Of a stretch of 64,000 bases of DNA, positions 50,715-60,521 are shown piece after piece. The notes beneath the pieces are model-generated. The model searched no databases. It was given only the letters and a program-made list of their open reading frames with translations, and was not told where the DNA came from. Made by a program: the position numbers and the translations under genes. Each line of letters starts with the position of its first letter. The stretch's first letter is position 1. Source of the stretch: Rhodobium gokarnense (GTDB lineage Bacteria > Pseudomonadota > Alphaproteobacteria > Rhizobiales > Rhodobiaceae); contig NZ_JAOQNS010000001.1 of assembly GCF_025961475.1 (NCBI RefSeq), positions 434,001 through 498,000 of the forward strand. Reading direction: 5' to 3'.

Positions 50715-51950
50715 ATGGGCTTCCTGGCCTTTGCCGCCGCCAATCTGCGCTGGCTCTTTGCCGGCTTCCTGCTGACCTTTGCCTCCAGCTTCGGCCAGAC
50801 CTTCTTCATTTCGCTGTTCGGCGGCGAGATCCGCGCCGAATACGGGCTCAGCCACGGCGATTTCGGCACGCTCTACATGGCGGCGACGCTGGCGAGCGCG
50901 GCAACGCTGCTTTGGATCGGCAAGTTCGCCGACCACAGCCGGCTCGATCTCGTCAGCGGACTGATCCTCGGCGGGCTGGCCGTGACCTGCCTCGCCATGG
51001 CGCTGTCGCCCGGCATCGCCGTCCTTGCGCTCGCTCTCTTCGGCCTGCGGCTGTTCGGCCAGGGCATGCTCGACCATGTGGCGCTGACGGCGATGGCGCG
51101 CTGGTACAACCGCGAGCGCGGCCGGGCGATCGCCATCGCCGCCCTCGGCCATCCGGTCGGCGAGGCCGTCTTTCCGGCCATCGGCGTGTTCCTTGCCGCG
51201 GCGATCGGCTGGCGTGAGACCTGGGTCGTCGCCTGCGTCGTGCTGGCGCTGGCGGTGCCGCTTTCCATGGTCCTCTTGCGCCAGTCCAGGCAGCCGCGGA
51301 CGCCGCTGCCGACGAGCCGCGAGGGTGGGGCGCCGGTGGAGGAGTGGACCCGCGCCCGGGTGCTGCGCGATCCGCTGTTCTGGGTGCTGCTGCCGGGGCT
51401 GCTGGCGCCGGCCTTCATCGTCACCGGCGTCTTCTTCCACCAGGTGCATCTGGTGGAGACCAAGGGCTGGGAGCTTGCCTGGTTCGCGGCCGGCTACCCG
51501 TTCTTTGCCGCAACCTCGATCACCAGCGGCCTCGCCACCGGATGGATCATCGACCGCTGGTCGGCGCGGCGGGCGCTGCCGGCCTATCTGCTGCCGATGG
51601 CGGCCGGGCTGCTGGTCCTTGCCTGGTCGCCGGAGCCGGGGCTGGCGCTCCTCTTCTTCGTGCTCGCCGGCCTGACCCAGGGCGGCAGTTCCGCCGTGCT
51701 TGCGGCGGTCTGGGCGGAGCTTTACGGCAGCGCCCATATCGGCGCGATCCGCTCGGTGGCGGTTGCGGCGGCGGTGCTGTCGACGGCCATCGCGCCGGGC
51801 CTGATGGGCTGGCTGATCGATCTCGGGGTTGCCATCGAGACGCAGTTCGTCGCCATGGCCGTCTATGCGGTGGCCGCCGCCGTGGTGTTCGCGCTGCTTT
51901 CCGGCGCGCTCCATCGCCGCGCCTGCGCAACGGGCGCCGCCGCACCGTAA
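50715..51950 (+). CDS. MFS transporter
   Basis: Twelve-helix major facilitator, 411 aa. The loop between helices 2 and 3 has G-K-F-A-D-H-S-R, a degenerate motif A. Helices 4-5 hold R-L-F-G-Q-G-M-L-D-H-V-A and R-W-Y-N-R-E-R-G-R-A-I-A, the pattern of monocarboxylate/oxalate-formate-type MFS proteins. A hydrophilic central loop (about 195-220) divides the two halves. Substrate unknown. The frame is open upstream, but ATG 50715 begins the first hydrophobic segment. Confidence 0.85.
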   Translation: MGFLAFAAANLRWLFAGFLLTFASSFGQTFFISLFGGEIRAEYGLSHGDFGTLYMAATLASAATLLWIGKFADHSRLDLVSGLILGGLAVTCLAMALSPGIAVLALALFGLRLFGQGMLDHVALTAMARWYNRERGRAIAIAALGHPVGEAVFPAIGVFLAAAIGWRETWVVACVVLALAVPLSMVLLRQSRQPRTPLPTSREGGAPVEEWTRARVLRDPLFWVLLPGLLAPAFIVTGVFFHQVHLVETKGWELAWFAAGYPFFAATSITSGLATGWIIDRWSARRALPAYLLPMAAGLLVLAWSPEPGLALLFFVLAGLTQGGSSAVLAAVWAELYGSAHIGAIRSVAVAAAVLSTAIAPGLMGWLIDLGVAIETQFVAMAVYAVAAAVVFALLSGALHRRACATGAAAP

Positions 51951-51962
51951 CGGAATTGCCGG

Positions 51963-52928
51963 TCAATCGACGTCGGCACGGCGCGGTCCGCGCCGGAAGC
52001 GATCGAAATGGAAGGTGCCGTGGCCGAACCGGTTCCGGGGCACGTCGACGTTGCGATAGTGGCCGATCTTGAAATACTGGGTCGGGCCCTTGAAGACGTC
52101 GTTGCCGATCTTGCCGGTCACCCGAACGATGAACCGGCCATTGGCCCAGACCTCGATGAGGCCGGTGCCGTCGCGCCCGCCCTTGACCCGGTAGCGCATG
52201 TCGACCCAGCCCTTTGCGGGGTCCGGCAGCCTCGGCGGACGGGCCGGCGTCATCCTCAGGAGCCCGGCGCGCCTCAGGGCCGGCGGAATGCCCGGCTTGT
52301 AGCGCCGGCCGGCGCTGGCGATGGTGGTGCGCTCATGGTTCGTCTGGACGGTGATGTGAAAGACCCCGTCGTCGAAGCGCTGGGCCAGGAACGGGCTCTC
52401 GCCGGTCTCTTCCTTCCATTGCCCGATGATCCAGCGCGTCGAGCCGGTCTTCGGAAAGTCGCCGTCCATCCGGAACGAGAAGGAATACCAGGCCTCCTGG
52501 CCGAACCGGCAGCGCTTGTTTCCCGCGACCCGCAGCTCCTGCTTGTACTTGCCTTCTTCCCAGGCCTCGTCCTCGGCGCGAAGGTCCAAAGCGAATGCGG
52601 CCGTGCCCTGGCGGACGTGGTCGGTGCGCACGGCAAAGCGGTCGCGACGGGCCAGCGATCGGGTCGCCCAACGGTGATCGGACGGCCAGGATTCCGCCAT
52701 GTCGACGATCGGTTCGCAGTAGTTGTCGCAGCGTCCCGTCCAGGCGGTGGCGATCTCCGCGTGGACGACGGGGCGATCCCAACTCGCAAGTCGCTGCCTC
52801 GTCGCTTCGGTGACCGGATGCTCGCAGAGCGAGGCCGCGAGCACCTCGCTGGTGCCGGGCGCGGTGGCGATGATCGGCAGAAAGGCAAGACAGACCAGAT
52901 ATGCTGTCGCCAGCCGGCGTTGTGACAT
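51963..52928 (-). CDS. Secreted polysaccharide lyase-like protein (PF14099-type beta-jelly-roll)
   Basis: 321 aa with an N-terminal signal peptide (A-T-A-Y-L-V-C-L-A-F-L-P-I-I-A). The mature part resembles the heparin-lyase-I-like polysaccharide lyase family: A-F-A-L-D-L-R-A-E-D, Y-K-Q-E-L-R-V, E-A-W-Y-S-F-S-F-R-M-D-G-D-F-P, I-I-G-Q-W-K-E and F-H-I-T-V-Q, then G-W-V-D-M-R-Y-R-V-K and Y-F-K-I-G-H-Y-R. It may cleave or bind a glycan outside the inner membrane. GGGGGAAG precedes ATG 52928. Convergent with the MFS gene, 12 bases apart. Confidence 0.75.
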   Translation of the reverse strand: MSQRRLATAYLVCLAFLPIIATAPGTSEVLAASLCEHPVTEATRQRLASWDRPVVHAEIATAWTGRCDNYCEPIVDMAESWPSDHRWATRSLARRDRFAVRTDHVRQGTAAFALDLRAEDEAWEEGKYKQELRVAGNKRCRFGQEAWYSFSFRMDGDFPKTGSTRWIIGQWKEETGESPFLAQRFDDGVFHITVQTNHERTTIASAGRRYKPGIPPALRRAGLLRMTPARPPRLPDPAKGWVDMRYRVKGGRDGTGLIEVWANGRFIVRVTGKIGNDVFKGPTQYFKIGHYRNVDVPRNRFGHGTFHFDRFRRGPRRADVD

Positions 52929-53285
52929 GGCGCTTCCCCCGTGCTCCAGGCGCATTCGGGCGCTCGAGGGGCAAATGCTCCGGCCTGCGAGCGCCGGCCC
53001 TGGAAGTCATTTTTCTGACTAAACTATAGATGTATTTTTGAGAAAAATGACACCAAAAGATTGTGGGAATGGGAATTCCCTTTCCCCCGGTGGGTGCCCG
53101 GCGACGGGATATCCGGGTCCGGCGCCCGCCGGTTCCTGCGGCCGCCGCCGCGGTTCTGGCACGCGTTTCCGACGCGCTGCATCGCCGCGCCTGTTCATCG
53201 GGCGTCGAAATGCCATATTAGGCGTGGATGAAACGCGGCCGGGCGGTGCGCGTCGACGATGTGCCAGTGAGTTTTTGCGATCCCG
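52929..53285. other. Divergent intergenic region
   Basis: A 357-base gap between the lyase-like gene (-) and the ABC1 kinase gene (+). An AT-rich patch at about 53010-53060 is the likely promoter zone for the lyase-like gene. The rest is GC-rich with no recognisable RNA, repeat or ORF. Confidence 0.5.
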
Positions 53286-54674
53286 ATGAACGACAAGATC
53301 AAGGACAGCGAAGCCAATCGCTTCAGCGGCCGGGTCCGGCGCTATGCCCGGGTCGGCACCAATATGGGCGGCCTTGCCGCGCGCATGGCCGGCACGCGCT
53401 TTTTCGGCGGCGATGCCGACCACGACCGCAACGCGGCGGAACTCGCCGCAGCGCTCGGCGGGCTGAAGGGCCCCTTAATGAAGGTGGTGCAACTACTCGC
53501 CACCATTCCGGACGCTGTGCCGCCGGAATATGCGACGGAATTCGCCAAGCTGCAGGCCAATGCGCCGCCGATGGGCTGGGCCTTCGTCAAGCGGCGGATG
53601 ACGGCCGAGCTCGGAACGGGATGGCAAAAGCGCTTTGCCTCCTTCGAGCACGAGCCGGCAGCGGCCGCCTCGCTTGGCCAGGTGCACCGGGCGGTCCACA
53701 CCGACGGGCGCAATCTTGCCTGCAAGCTGCAATATCCGGATATGGAATCGGCCGTCGAAGCCGACCTCAACCAGCTCGGCATCATCTTTTCCATCCACCG
53801 GCGCACCAAGCCGGCAATCGACACCCGCGAGATCGCCAAGGAGATCGGCGCCAGGGTGCGCGAGGAACTCGACTATTACCGCGAGGCCCGGCACACGAAG
53901 CTCTATGACAGCATCTTCGCCGACAACGACCAGGTGCGGGTGCCGGAGATCGTCGACGAACTGTCGACCAAGCGGCTTCTGACCATGGGCTGGCTCGAGG
54001 GCAGGCGGCTGCTGGAATACCGCGAGCATTCGCTGGAAGAGCGCAATGTCGTCGCGGAGACCCTCTTCAAGGCCTGGTGGTATCCGTTTAGCCACTACGG
54101 CGTCATCCATGGCGACCCGCATCTCGGCAACTACACGGTGTTCGAGGAGGATGGCCGACCGGCCGGCATGAACCTCCTCGACTATGGCTGCATCCGCATC
54201 TTCCCGCCCGAATTCATCAAGGGCGTCGTCGACCTCTATACCGGGCTGCGCGACAATGACGACGAGCGGGTGGTGCACGCCTATGAACGCTGGGGCTTCA
54301 AGGGCCTGACCAAGGACGTCATCGAGATCCTCAATGTCTGGGCGCGGTTCATCTACGGGCCGATCCTGACCGACCGGGTGCGGACCATGGCCGACGGCGT
54401 CTCGCCGTCCGAATATGGCCGCAAGGAAGCCTTCCAGGTGCACAAGGCACTGAAGGAACGCGGCCCGGTGACGGTGCCGCGCGAGTTCGTGTTCATGGAC
54501 CGGGCGGCGATCGGTCTCGGCGGCGTGTTCCTGCATCTGGGGGCGGAGCTGAATTTCTACCAGCTCTTCAACAGCCAGATCGAGGATTTCGACATCGACG
54601 TCGTCGCCCGGCGCCAGCGCGAGGCGCTGGCCGAGACGGGGCTGTCGCTGGAGGCAGTCGCGACTCAGCAATGA
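53286..54674 (+). CDS. ABC1/UbiB-family atypical protein kinase
   Basis: 462 aa, member of the ABC1 (AarF/UbiB/COQ8) kinase-like family linked to quinone and lipid metabolism. Ala-rich loop A-A-A-A-S129-L-G-Q-V-H-R-A, Lys in A-C-K-L-Q-Y-P, E-L-D-Y-Y-R-E-A, catalytic H275-G-D-P-H-L-G-N and metal D-Y-G. The signature K-x-G-Q of the family reads K66-V-V-Q69, so the Gly is replaced. No C-terminal membrane anchor, unlike UbiB, so it is probably not the ubiquinone-pathway copy. Confidence 0.85.
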   Translation: MNDKIKDSEANRFSGRVRRYARVGTNMGGLAARMAGTRFFGGDADHDRNAAELAAALGGLKGPLMKVVQLLATIPDAVPPEYATEFAKLQANAPPMGWAFVKRRMTAELGTGWQKRFASFEHEPAAAASLGQVHRAVHTDGRNLACKLQYPDMESAVEADLNQLGIIFSIHRRTKPAIDTREIAKEIGARVREELDYYREARHTKLYDSIFADNDQVRVPEIVDELSTKRLLTMGWLEGRRLLEYREHSLEERNVVAETLFKAWWYPFSHYGVIHGDPHLGNYTVFEEDGRPAGMNLLDYGCIRIFPPEFIKGVVDLYTGLRDNDDERVVHAYERWGFKGLTKDVIEILNVWARFIYGPILTDRVRTMADGVSPSEYGRKEAFQVHKALKERGPVTVPREFVFMDRAAIGLGGVFLHLGAELNFYQLFNSQIEDFDIDVVARRQREALAETGLSLEAVATQQ

Positions 54675-54866
54675 GGCAAAGGCGCCGGCGGCGCAGTGCT
54701 TGCATGCGCCTTCGGTAATATGAGCCGCCGGGTCTTTCGGCGTTGCACAACAAGTGCTATGCCTTCCTGCGCATGGCGGTTCGAAAACTGTTATGCGCCC
54801 GCGTTGCCGCAGGCGCATGCTTTGCTATAACAGCCCGGACGTACCTTGATTCAAAGGGAGGGGAGC

Positions 54867-55151
54867 ATGAGCCAGACCAGCCAGCCGGCAACCGATTTCA
54901 ACGCCCACCACGAGACCTACGAGCGCTTCATGTCGCTGATCAAGGTCTCTGTCGCCAACATCTTCAGCATCCTTGTCGCCCTCGTCCTTTACGCCTTCGG
55001 CGGGTCGTGGTCGGTCTGGACCGGGTCGCTGATCGTCTTCCTGGCGATCGTCACCGCACTCATCGGCCTGTTCGCCGGCCCGCGCGGCTGGATACCCGGT
55101 GCCCTCGTCTTCGTTCTCGGGGTGGCGTTCGTAGTCCTTACCGTCGCTTAG
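54867..55151 (+). CDS. aa3-type cytochrome c oxidase subunit IV-like small protein
   Basis: 94 aa. A polar N-terminus with N-A-H-H-E-T-Y-E-R-F-M-S-L-I-K, the hallmark of bacterial aa3 oxidase subunit IV-like proteins, precedes hydrophobic segments. Here there are more hydrophobic residues than the one helix of the classical subunit. GGGAGGGGAG precedes ATG 54867. It lies 12 bases before pntAA, an association I recall from other rhizobia, so a link to the transhydrogenase is as likely as a link to oxidase. Confidence 0.75.
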   Translation: MSQTSQPATDFNAHHETYERFMSLIKVSVANIFSILVALVLYAFGGSWSVWTGSLIVFLAIVTALIGLFAGPRGWIPGALVFVLGVAFVVLTVA

Positions 55152-55163
55152 TTCGGAACAGTC

Positions 55164-56294
55164 ATGAAAATTGCAGTCCCACTGGAAAGTGATCCGGTCG
55201 AGGCGCGCGTTGCGCTGACTCCGGAAACGGCCAAGCGTTTCATCGGCCTTGGGGCCGAGGTGGTCGTTCAGAAGGGGGCCGGCGCGCTGTCGCGGATCCC
55301 CGACGAAGCCTATGAAAAGGCCGGCGCCACGATCGCCAAGGACGCCAAGGTGACCTTCACCGGCGCCGACGTCGTGCTCAAGGTGCGCCGTCCCAATGCC
55401 GACGAGCTGAAGGCGATCAAGAAGGGGACGCTGGTCGTGGCGACCATGGATCCCTTCGGCCACGAGGACGACGTCAAGGCGATGGCCGAGGCGGGCATCA
55501 CGGCCGTCACCATGGACTTCATGCCGCGCATCACCCGCGCCCAGGTCATGGACGTTCTGTCCAGCCAGGCGAACCTTGCCGGCTACCAGGCGGTGATCGA
55601 CGCGGCCGGGCTGTTCGACCGGGCGATGCCGATGATGATGACGGCGGCCGGCACGGTGTCGGCGGCCAAGGTCTTCGTCATGGGCGCCGGCGTTGCCGGC
55701 CTGCAGGCGATCGCCACCGCCAAGCGGCTCGGCGCCATCGTCTCGGCGACCGACGTTCGCCCGGCGGCCAAGGAGCAGGTCGAGTCCCTCGGCGGCAGGT
55801 TCATCGCCGTGGAGGACGAGGAGTTCAAGGAAGCCGAGACCGCCGGCGGCTACGCCAAGGAAATGTCCGACGACTACAAGAAGAAGCAGGCCGAACTGGT
55901 CGCTTCCCACATCGCCAAGCAGGACATCGTCATCACCACGGCGCTGATCCCGGGGCGTCCGGCACCAAAGCTCGTCACCAAGGAGATGCTCGCCTCCATG
56001 CAGCCCGGCTCGATCGTCATCGATCTCGCGGTGGAGCGCGGCGGCAACGTGGAGGGCGCGGTCGCCGGTGAGGTCGCCACCGTCGGCGACGTCAAGGTTG
56101 CCGGCTATCTCAACGTGCCCGGCCGCATCGCCGCCACCGCCTCGCTGCTCTACGCCAAGAACCTCTATGCCTTCGTCGAGACGCTGATCGACAAGGAGGC
56201 CAAGGCGCTTGCCGTCGACTGGGAGGACGAGCTCGTCAAGGCGACGGTCCTGACCCGCGACGGTTCCATCGTTCACCCGGCATTCGCCGGTTAA
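55164..56294 (+). CDS. pntAA: NAD(P) transhydrogenase alpha subunit, part 1 (PntAA, NAD-binding domain I)
   Basis: 376 aa cytoplasmic NAD(H)-binding dI domain of the proton-translocating transhydrogenase. Shows [15 protein letters not shown] near the start, [12 protein letters not shown] near 137, and the dinucleotide fold [11 protein letters not shown]. It lacks the membrane domain, encoded by the next gene, as in the split alphaproteobacterial form. Confidence 0.95.
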   Translation: MKIAVPLESDPVEARVALTPETAKRFIGLGAEVVVQKGAGALSRIPDEAYEKAGATIAKDAKVTFTGADVVLKVRRPNADELKAIKKGTLVVATMDPFGHEDDVKAMAEAGITAVTMDFMPRITRAQVMDVLSSQANLAGYQAVIDAAGLFDRAMPMMMTAAGTVSAAKVFVMGAGVAGLQAIATAKRLGAIVSATDVRPAAKEQVESLGGRFIAVEDEEFKEAETAGGYAKEMSDDYKKKQAELVASHIAKQDIVITTALIPGRPAPKLVTKEMLASMQPGSIVIDLAVERGGNVEGAVAGEVATVGDVKVAGYLNVPGRIAATASLLYAKNLYAFVETLIDKEAKALAVDWEDELVKATVLTRDGSIVHPAFAG

Positions 56295-56308
56295 GGGGGA
56301 CTTCACTC

Positions 56309-56770
56309 ATGGCTAATCTTACCCCGGCCGAAGCGCTCGAACGTGCGCGCGCGGCGGCCGATGCCGCCGCCCAGTCCGCACGGGAGGCGACCGACGCGGC
56401 CGCAGCCGCCCAGTCCTATGTCGACCAGATCGGCGATGCCGCGGGCGCGGCCGTCCACGCCGCCACCGGCGGCGCGATCGATCCGTTCGTGTTCCGGCTG
56501 GCGATTTTCGTGCTTGCCATCTTCGTCGGCTACTACGTGGTCTGGTCGGTGACCCCGGCGCTGCACACGCCGCTGATGTCGGTCACCAACGCCATCTCCA
56601 GCGTCATCGTCGTCGGTGCGCTGCTTGCCGTCGGCGTCGACATGGTCGGCGAGGGCGGCACCTGGGCCCGTGTGCTCGGCTTCATCGCGCTGGTCTTTGC
56701 CAGCGTCAACATCTTTGGCGGCTTCCTGGTCACCCAGCGCATGCTCGCCATGTACAAGAAAAAAAGCTGA
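56309..56770 (+). CDS. pntAB: NAD(P) transhydrogenase alpha subunit, part 2 (PntAB, membrane domain)
   Basis: 153 aa. An Ala-rich helical N-terminus is followed by three to four membrane helices containing [18 protein letters not shown] and [12 protein letters not shown], the dII alpha signature. The N-terminal ~50-residue Ala-rich extension is longer than in some species. GGGGGAC lies upstream of ATG 56309. Confidence 0.92.
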   Translation: MANLTPAEALERARAAADAAAQSAREATDAAAAAQSYVDQIGDAAGAAVHAATGGAIDPFVFRLAIFVLAIFVGYYVVWSVTPALHTPLMSVTNAISSVIVVGALLAVGVDMVGEGGTWARVLGFIALVFASVNIFGGFLVTQRMLAMYKKKS

Positions 56771-56783
56771 GGGGGCTGACTAG

Positions 56784-58181
56784 ATGTCCGCAAGCATCAC
56801 GGCTCTTCTCTATCTCGTCGCCGGCGTCCTGTTCATCCTGGCGCTGCGCGGCCTGTCGCATCCGGTAACGTCCCGGCAGGGCAACCTGTTCGGCATGATC
56901 GGCATGGGTATCGCCATCGTCACGACGCTGTTCGTGGCGTCTCCGGCGGCCGATGCCTGGTTCCTGATCATCCTCGCGATCGCCATCGGCGGCGGCATCG
57001 GCGCGTTCACCGCCAAGAAGATCCCGATGACGGCGATGCCGCAGCTCGTTGCCGCCTTCCACTCGCTGGTCGGCATGGCCGCGGTGCTGGTGGCGGCCGG
57101 TGCGCTCTACGCGCCGACGGCCTTCGGCATCGGCTCTCCGGGCGCTATCCACGGGGCGAGCCTCGTGGAAATGTCGCTCGGTGTCGCCATCGGCGCCATC
57201 ACCTTCACCGGCTCCGTCATTGCCTTCCTGAAGCTCGACGGGCGGATGAGCGGCGCGCCGATCCTGCTGCCGTCGCGGCACGCGATCAATCTCGGCCTGT
57301 TTGCCCTGATCGTGATCCTGATCATCTGGTTCGTCGGCTCGGAAAACCATTCCGCGTTCTGGGCGATCACCATCGCCGCGCTCGTCTTCGGCGGCCTGAT
57401 CATCATCCCGATCGGCGGCGCCGACATGCCGGTGGTGGTCTCCATGCTCAACTCCTATTCGGGGTGGGCGGCGGCCGGCATCGGCTTCACCCTCGGCAAC
57501 ACGGCGCTGATCATCACCGGCGCGCTGGTCGGCTCGTCGGGTGCGATCCTGTCCTACATCATGTGCAAGGGCATGAACCGGTCCTTCATCTCCGTCATCC
57601 TCGGCGGCTTCGGCGGCGAGACGGCGGCAGCGGCCGAGGACACCGGCGACAAGGTCGTCAAGCGCGGCTCGGCCGAGGACGCGGCCTACATCATGAAGAA
57701 TGCCGGCAAGGTCATCATCGTCCCCGGCTACGGCATGGCGGTCGCCCAGGCGCAGCACGCGCTTCGCGAAATGGCCGATGCGTTGAAGCACGAGGGCGTC
57801 GAGGTCAAATACGCGATCCATCCGGTCGCCGGCCGCATGCCCGGCCACATGAACGTGCTGCTGGCCGAGGCCAACGTGCCCTATGACGAGGTCTTCGAGC
57901 TGGAAGACATCAACTCGGAGTTCAGCCAGGCGGACGTCGCCTATGTCATCGGCGCCAATGACGTCACCAACCCGGCCGCCGAGGACGATCCGTCCTCGCC
58001 GATCTACGGCATGCCCGTGCTGCATGTCTGGAACGCCGGCACGGTGATGTTCTCCAAGCGCTCGCTGGCGTCCGGCTATGCCGGCATCGACAACCCGCTG
58101 TTCTACCGCGACAACACCATGATGCTGCTCGGCGACGCCAAGAAGATGGTCGAGGGCATCGTCAAGGCGCTGGAAGCGTAA
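56784..58181 (+). CDS. pntB: NAD(P) transhydrogenase beta subunit (PntB)
   Basis: 465 aa. About nine membrane helices (dII beta, with A-F-H-S-L-V-G-M-A and S-Y-S-G-W-A-A-A) and a C-terminal NADP-binding dIII domain: I-V-P-G-Y-G-M-A-V-A-Q-A-Q, H-P-V-A-G-R-M-P-G-H-M-N-V and G-A-N-D-V-T-N-P-A. The complex uses the proton gradient to reduce NADP with NADH. A strong terminator follows. Confidence 0.95.
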   Translation: MSASITALLYLVAGVLFILALRGLSHPVTSRQGNLFGMIGMGIAIVTTLFVASPAADAWFLIILAIAIGGGIGAFTAKKIPMTAMPQLVAAFHSLVGMAAVLVAAGALYAPTAFGIGSPGAIHGASLVEMSLGVAIGAITFTGSVIAFLKLDGRMSGAPILLPSRHAINLGLFALIVILIIWFVGSENHSAFWAITIAALVFGGLIIIPIGGADMPVVVSMLNSYSGWAAAGIGFTLGNTALIITGALVGSSGAILSYIMCKGMNRSFISVILGGFGGETAAAAEDTGDKVVKRGSAEDAAYIMKNAGKVIIVPGYGMAVAQAQHALREMADALKHEGVEVKYAIHPVAGRMPGHMNVLLAEANVPYDEVFELEDINSEFSQADVAYVIGANDVTNPAAEDDPSSPIYGMPVLHVWNAGTVMFSKRSLASGYAGIDNPLFYRDNTMMLLGDAKKMVEGIVKALEA

Positions 58182-58210
58182 GAACCGGGAAATCCGGAAT
58201 ACCGATTGGA

Positions 58211-58243
58211 AAGGGCGTCTGCCGACCGGCAGGCGCCCTTTTC
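58211..58243 (+). terminator. Terminator of the pnt operon
   Basis: A 13-bp stem with one wobble (58211-58223 with 58228-58240), tetraloop GACC, followed by T residues. Confidence 0.88.
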
Positions 58244-58353
58244 TTGTCTGGCACGTCAACGGTCCTTCACGACATCCTGAAACGGCTTGATGCCCGCTGT
58301 GCCTCGCGTGTGGATAGGCTGGCCTCTTCCTGACCAAAGCGAAGGAGGACGCC

Positions 58354-59298
58354 ATGGCGTGGATTTCCGGTCGGATCGCGATTGCGGTCCTGACACTCGG
58401 CCTTGCTGTGGTGCCGACGCTGTCGCAGCAGAGCGAACCGGTACGCCAGGAGATCGCCGTCGGCGGGGCGACGCTGTCGGTGTCCTATCGCGGCGACTTC
58501 CGGCTGCCCGAGGCGGCCCTTGCTGCCTGGATCCGACGCTCGGCGGAGGTCATTGCCGGCTACTATGGGCGCTTTCCGGTCGACCGGGTGCAACTTGACG
58601 TCGTCGGCGTTGGCGGGACCGGTGTCCGGTCCGGCAAGGCGTTCGGCGACCGGGGCGCCTATCTGCGCGTCATGGTCGGCGAGGCCAGCGACGTTGCCGA
58701 CCTGAGGCGCGACTGGATCATGGTGCATGAGATGGTGCACCTGGCGCTGCCGCGCATGCGCCGAAACCACGACTGGCTGGCCGAGGGGCTCGCGGTCTAT
58801 GTGGAGTCCATCGCTCGGATGCAGGCCGGGGATCTCGACCGGACGCAGGTCTGGGGCGAGTTCGTGACGCGCATGCCGCACGGCCTGCCCAAGGCCGGCG
58901 ACCACGGCCTCGACAACACGCCGACCTGGGGCCGCACCTACTGGGGTGGGGCGATCTTCGCGCTCGTCGCCGATACGGAAATCCGCAAGCGGACGAACGG
59001 CGCCAGGAACCTCAGGGACGCGCTTCGCGGCGTTCTGGTATCGGGCGGCGATTTCACGGATTTCTGGCCGATTGAGCGCACGCTTGCCGCAGCGGATGCG
59101 GCGACGGGCACCGGGGTGCTGATGACGCTCTACGGGGACTGGCGGGCAACGCCGGTCGATCCCGATCTCGACGGCCTGTGGACGTCGCTCGGCGTTGTGC
59201 AGGCGGGCGGGGGCGTCGTCTTTGACGAGGATGCGCCTCTGGCTGCTATGCGCCGGTCGATCGAGACCGGCGATAGCTGTGCCGTCATGGCCTGCTGA
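58354..59298 (+). CDS. Secreted zinc metallopeptidase-like protein (M61/gluzincin type)
   Basis: 314 aa with an N-terminal hydrophobic export signal (A-I-A-V-L-T-L-G-L-A-V-V-P). V-H-E-M-V-H-L-A-L-P gives HExxH near residue 125, and W-L-A-E-G-L-A-V-Y-V-E about 20 residues later gives the third ligand Glu, the gluzincin arrangement. Y-W-G-G-A-I-F near 200 is shared with M61-type proteins. Substrate unknown. Lies alone between the pnt terminator and a convergent lipoprotein gene only six bases away. Confidence 0.75.
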   Translation: MAWISGRIAIAVLTLGLAVVPTLSQQSEPVRQEIAVGGATLSVSYRGDFRLPEAALAAWIRRSAEVIAGYYGRFPVDRVQLDVVGVGGTGVRSGKAFGDRGAYLRVMVGEASDVADLRRDWIMVHEMVHLALPRMRRNHDWLAEGLAVYVESIARMQAGDLDRTQVWGEFVTRMPHGLPKAGDHGLDNTPTWGRTYWGGAIFALVADTEIRKRTNGARNLRDALRGVLVSGGDFTDFWPIERTLAAADAATGTGVLMTLYGDWRATPVDPDLDGLWTSLGVVQAGGGVVFDEDAPLAAMRRSIETGDSCAVMAC

Positions 59299-59304
59299 CG
59301 GATG

Positions 59305-60168
59305 TTACGTGCGCGATCGGCTGTAGGTGGCGCCGAGGCGGCCGAGGCCTTCGCGGGCGGTCTTGTTGGTGGCTTCCAGGGCGATGGCCCGGTTATAGGA
59401 CCCGATCGCCTCGTTCTTGTGGCCGAGCTCTTCCAGGGCGACGCCGCGATTGGCCCAGGCGCTGGCGGTCTTGCGGTCGTATTCCAGCGACCAGTTGAAG
59501 TCCTCCAGCGCCGCCTTGGGATTGCCCTTGGCGAGATAGGAGACGCCGCGCCCGTTATAGGGGGCGGGGGCCTTCGGATCGAGGCCGATGGCGCGCGAGA
59601 AGTCGTCGACCGCCTTGTCGTGCTGGTTCCGCGCCTGGTAGATCAGCGCCCGGTTGTGATAGGCGCGCGGGTCCGATGGATTGAGCCGGATCGCATTGTT
59701 GTAGTCGTTGAGGGCAAGGCCCGCCTGGTTATGCTGCCGGTAGATGTTGCCGCGCGCCACATAGGCGGAATCGTAGTTCGGATTGATCGACAGGGCGCGA
59801 TTGTAGTCGGCGAGCGCCAGGTCCATGCGGCCCATGTTGCGGTAGACGAGGGCGCGGTTGGCGTAGGCCTGGTAATAGGACGGGTCGAGTTCGACGGCGC
59901 GGGTGAAGTCCTGGATCGCCTGTTCGGATTTGTTGGCCTTGCCGAAAGCGGTGCCGCGCATGTTGTAGGCGTGCGGATCGCGCGGGTTGGCTTCCAGCAC
60001 CGCGGACAGGCTTTCGATGTTTTCCTTGGAGCCGGTATAGGGGTCGAGCTCGCTCGCCGTCGGCCCGGAGACGGAATCGACCTGGCAGCCGGCGAGGCCA
60101 ACGGCGAGGATTGCAGCGGCAAGGCTGCCGGCGCGAAACCTTCTGATGGCCGAGACGGGATACCCCAT
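59305..60168 (-). CDS. TPR-repeat lipoprotein (NlpI-like)
   Basis: 287 aa. The lipobox L-A-G-C lies at the end of a signal peptide (about residue 28). Six or seven tetratricopeptide repeats follow, each with the W/Y-x-N-R-G/A-x-x-Y...A-I-x-D-F/Y-x-x-A-I-x-L-x-P pattern. Such envelope TPR lipoproteins scaffold peptidoglycan enzymes or secretion. ATG 60168 has GGGAAA upstream; ATGs at 60192 and 60201 would lengthen the signal peptide. Confidence 0.85.
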   Translation of the reverse strand: MGYPVSAIRRFRAGSLAAAILAVGLAGCQVDSVSGPTASELDPYTGSKENIESLSAVLEANPRDPHAYNMRGTAFGKANKSEQAIQDFTRAVELDPSYYQAYANRALVYRNMGRMDLALADYNRALSINPNYDSAYVARGNIYRQHNQAGLALNDYNNAIRLNPSDPRAYHNRALIYQARNQHDKAVDDFSRAIGLDPKAPAPYNGRGVSYLAKGNPKAALEDFNWSLEYDRKTASAWANRGVALEELGHKNEAIGSYNRAIALEATNKTAREGLGRLGATYSRSRT

Positions 60169-60521
60169 GACATTTTCCCGGGCTATTTTCATGGAAAACA
60201 TTTAGCACACGTCGCTTTTTGCGAACAACCGCGCGGCGCAACGGCGGTCCGGCGGTTTGCCGCGCCCGTCGGAATGCCCTTTTGTCGGGGGCCGTGGCGC
60301 GGGGCCGGACGCTGGCCGGCGTATGGTCTGTCCGGAAGGTCGTTTCGAGGTCCGGCAGGATCGGGCGGCGCTTTCGCCGCCCCATGACAATCGGCGCCGG
60401 AGGCGTCCGGCGCGGGGCCCACCATTATCCGGCTTGCGCGACCTTTGCTGCGCCGTCCGGGTCGGGCGTGCCGGCGCCTGCTGCGGCATTGCTTGCCGCG
60501 CGGCGCCGTTTTAGCGTTGCC
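60169..60521. other. Intergenic region, nothing recognised
   Basis: A GC-rich 353-base gap between the TPR lipoprotein gene and rpsU, both on the minus strand. It must carry the lipoprotein promoter. Several overlapping open frames cross it, but all have Arg/Pro/Ala-rich composition and none has a family match I can name. Confidence 0.5.

Noticed and set aside
60202..60521. Possible extra genes between rpsU and the TPR lipoprotein
   Set aside because: Several overlapping frames exist on both strands, but all have Arg/Pro-rich composition and no start signals or families.
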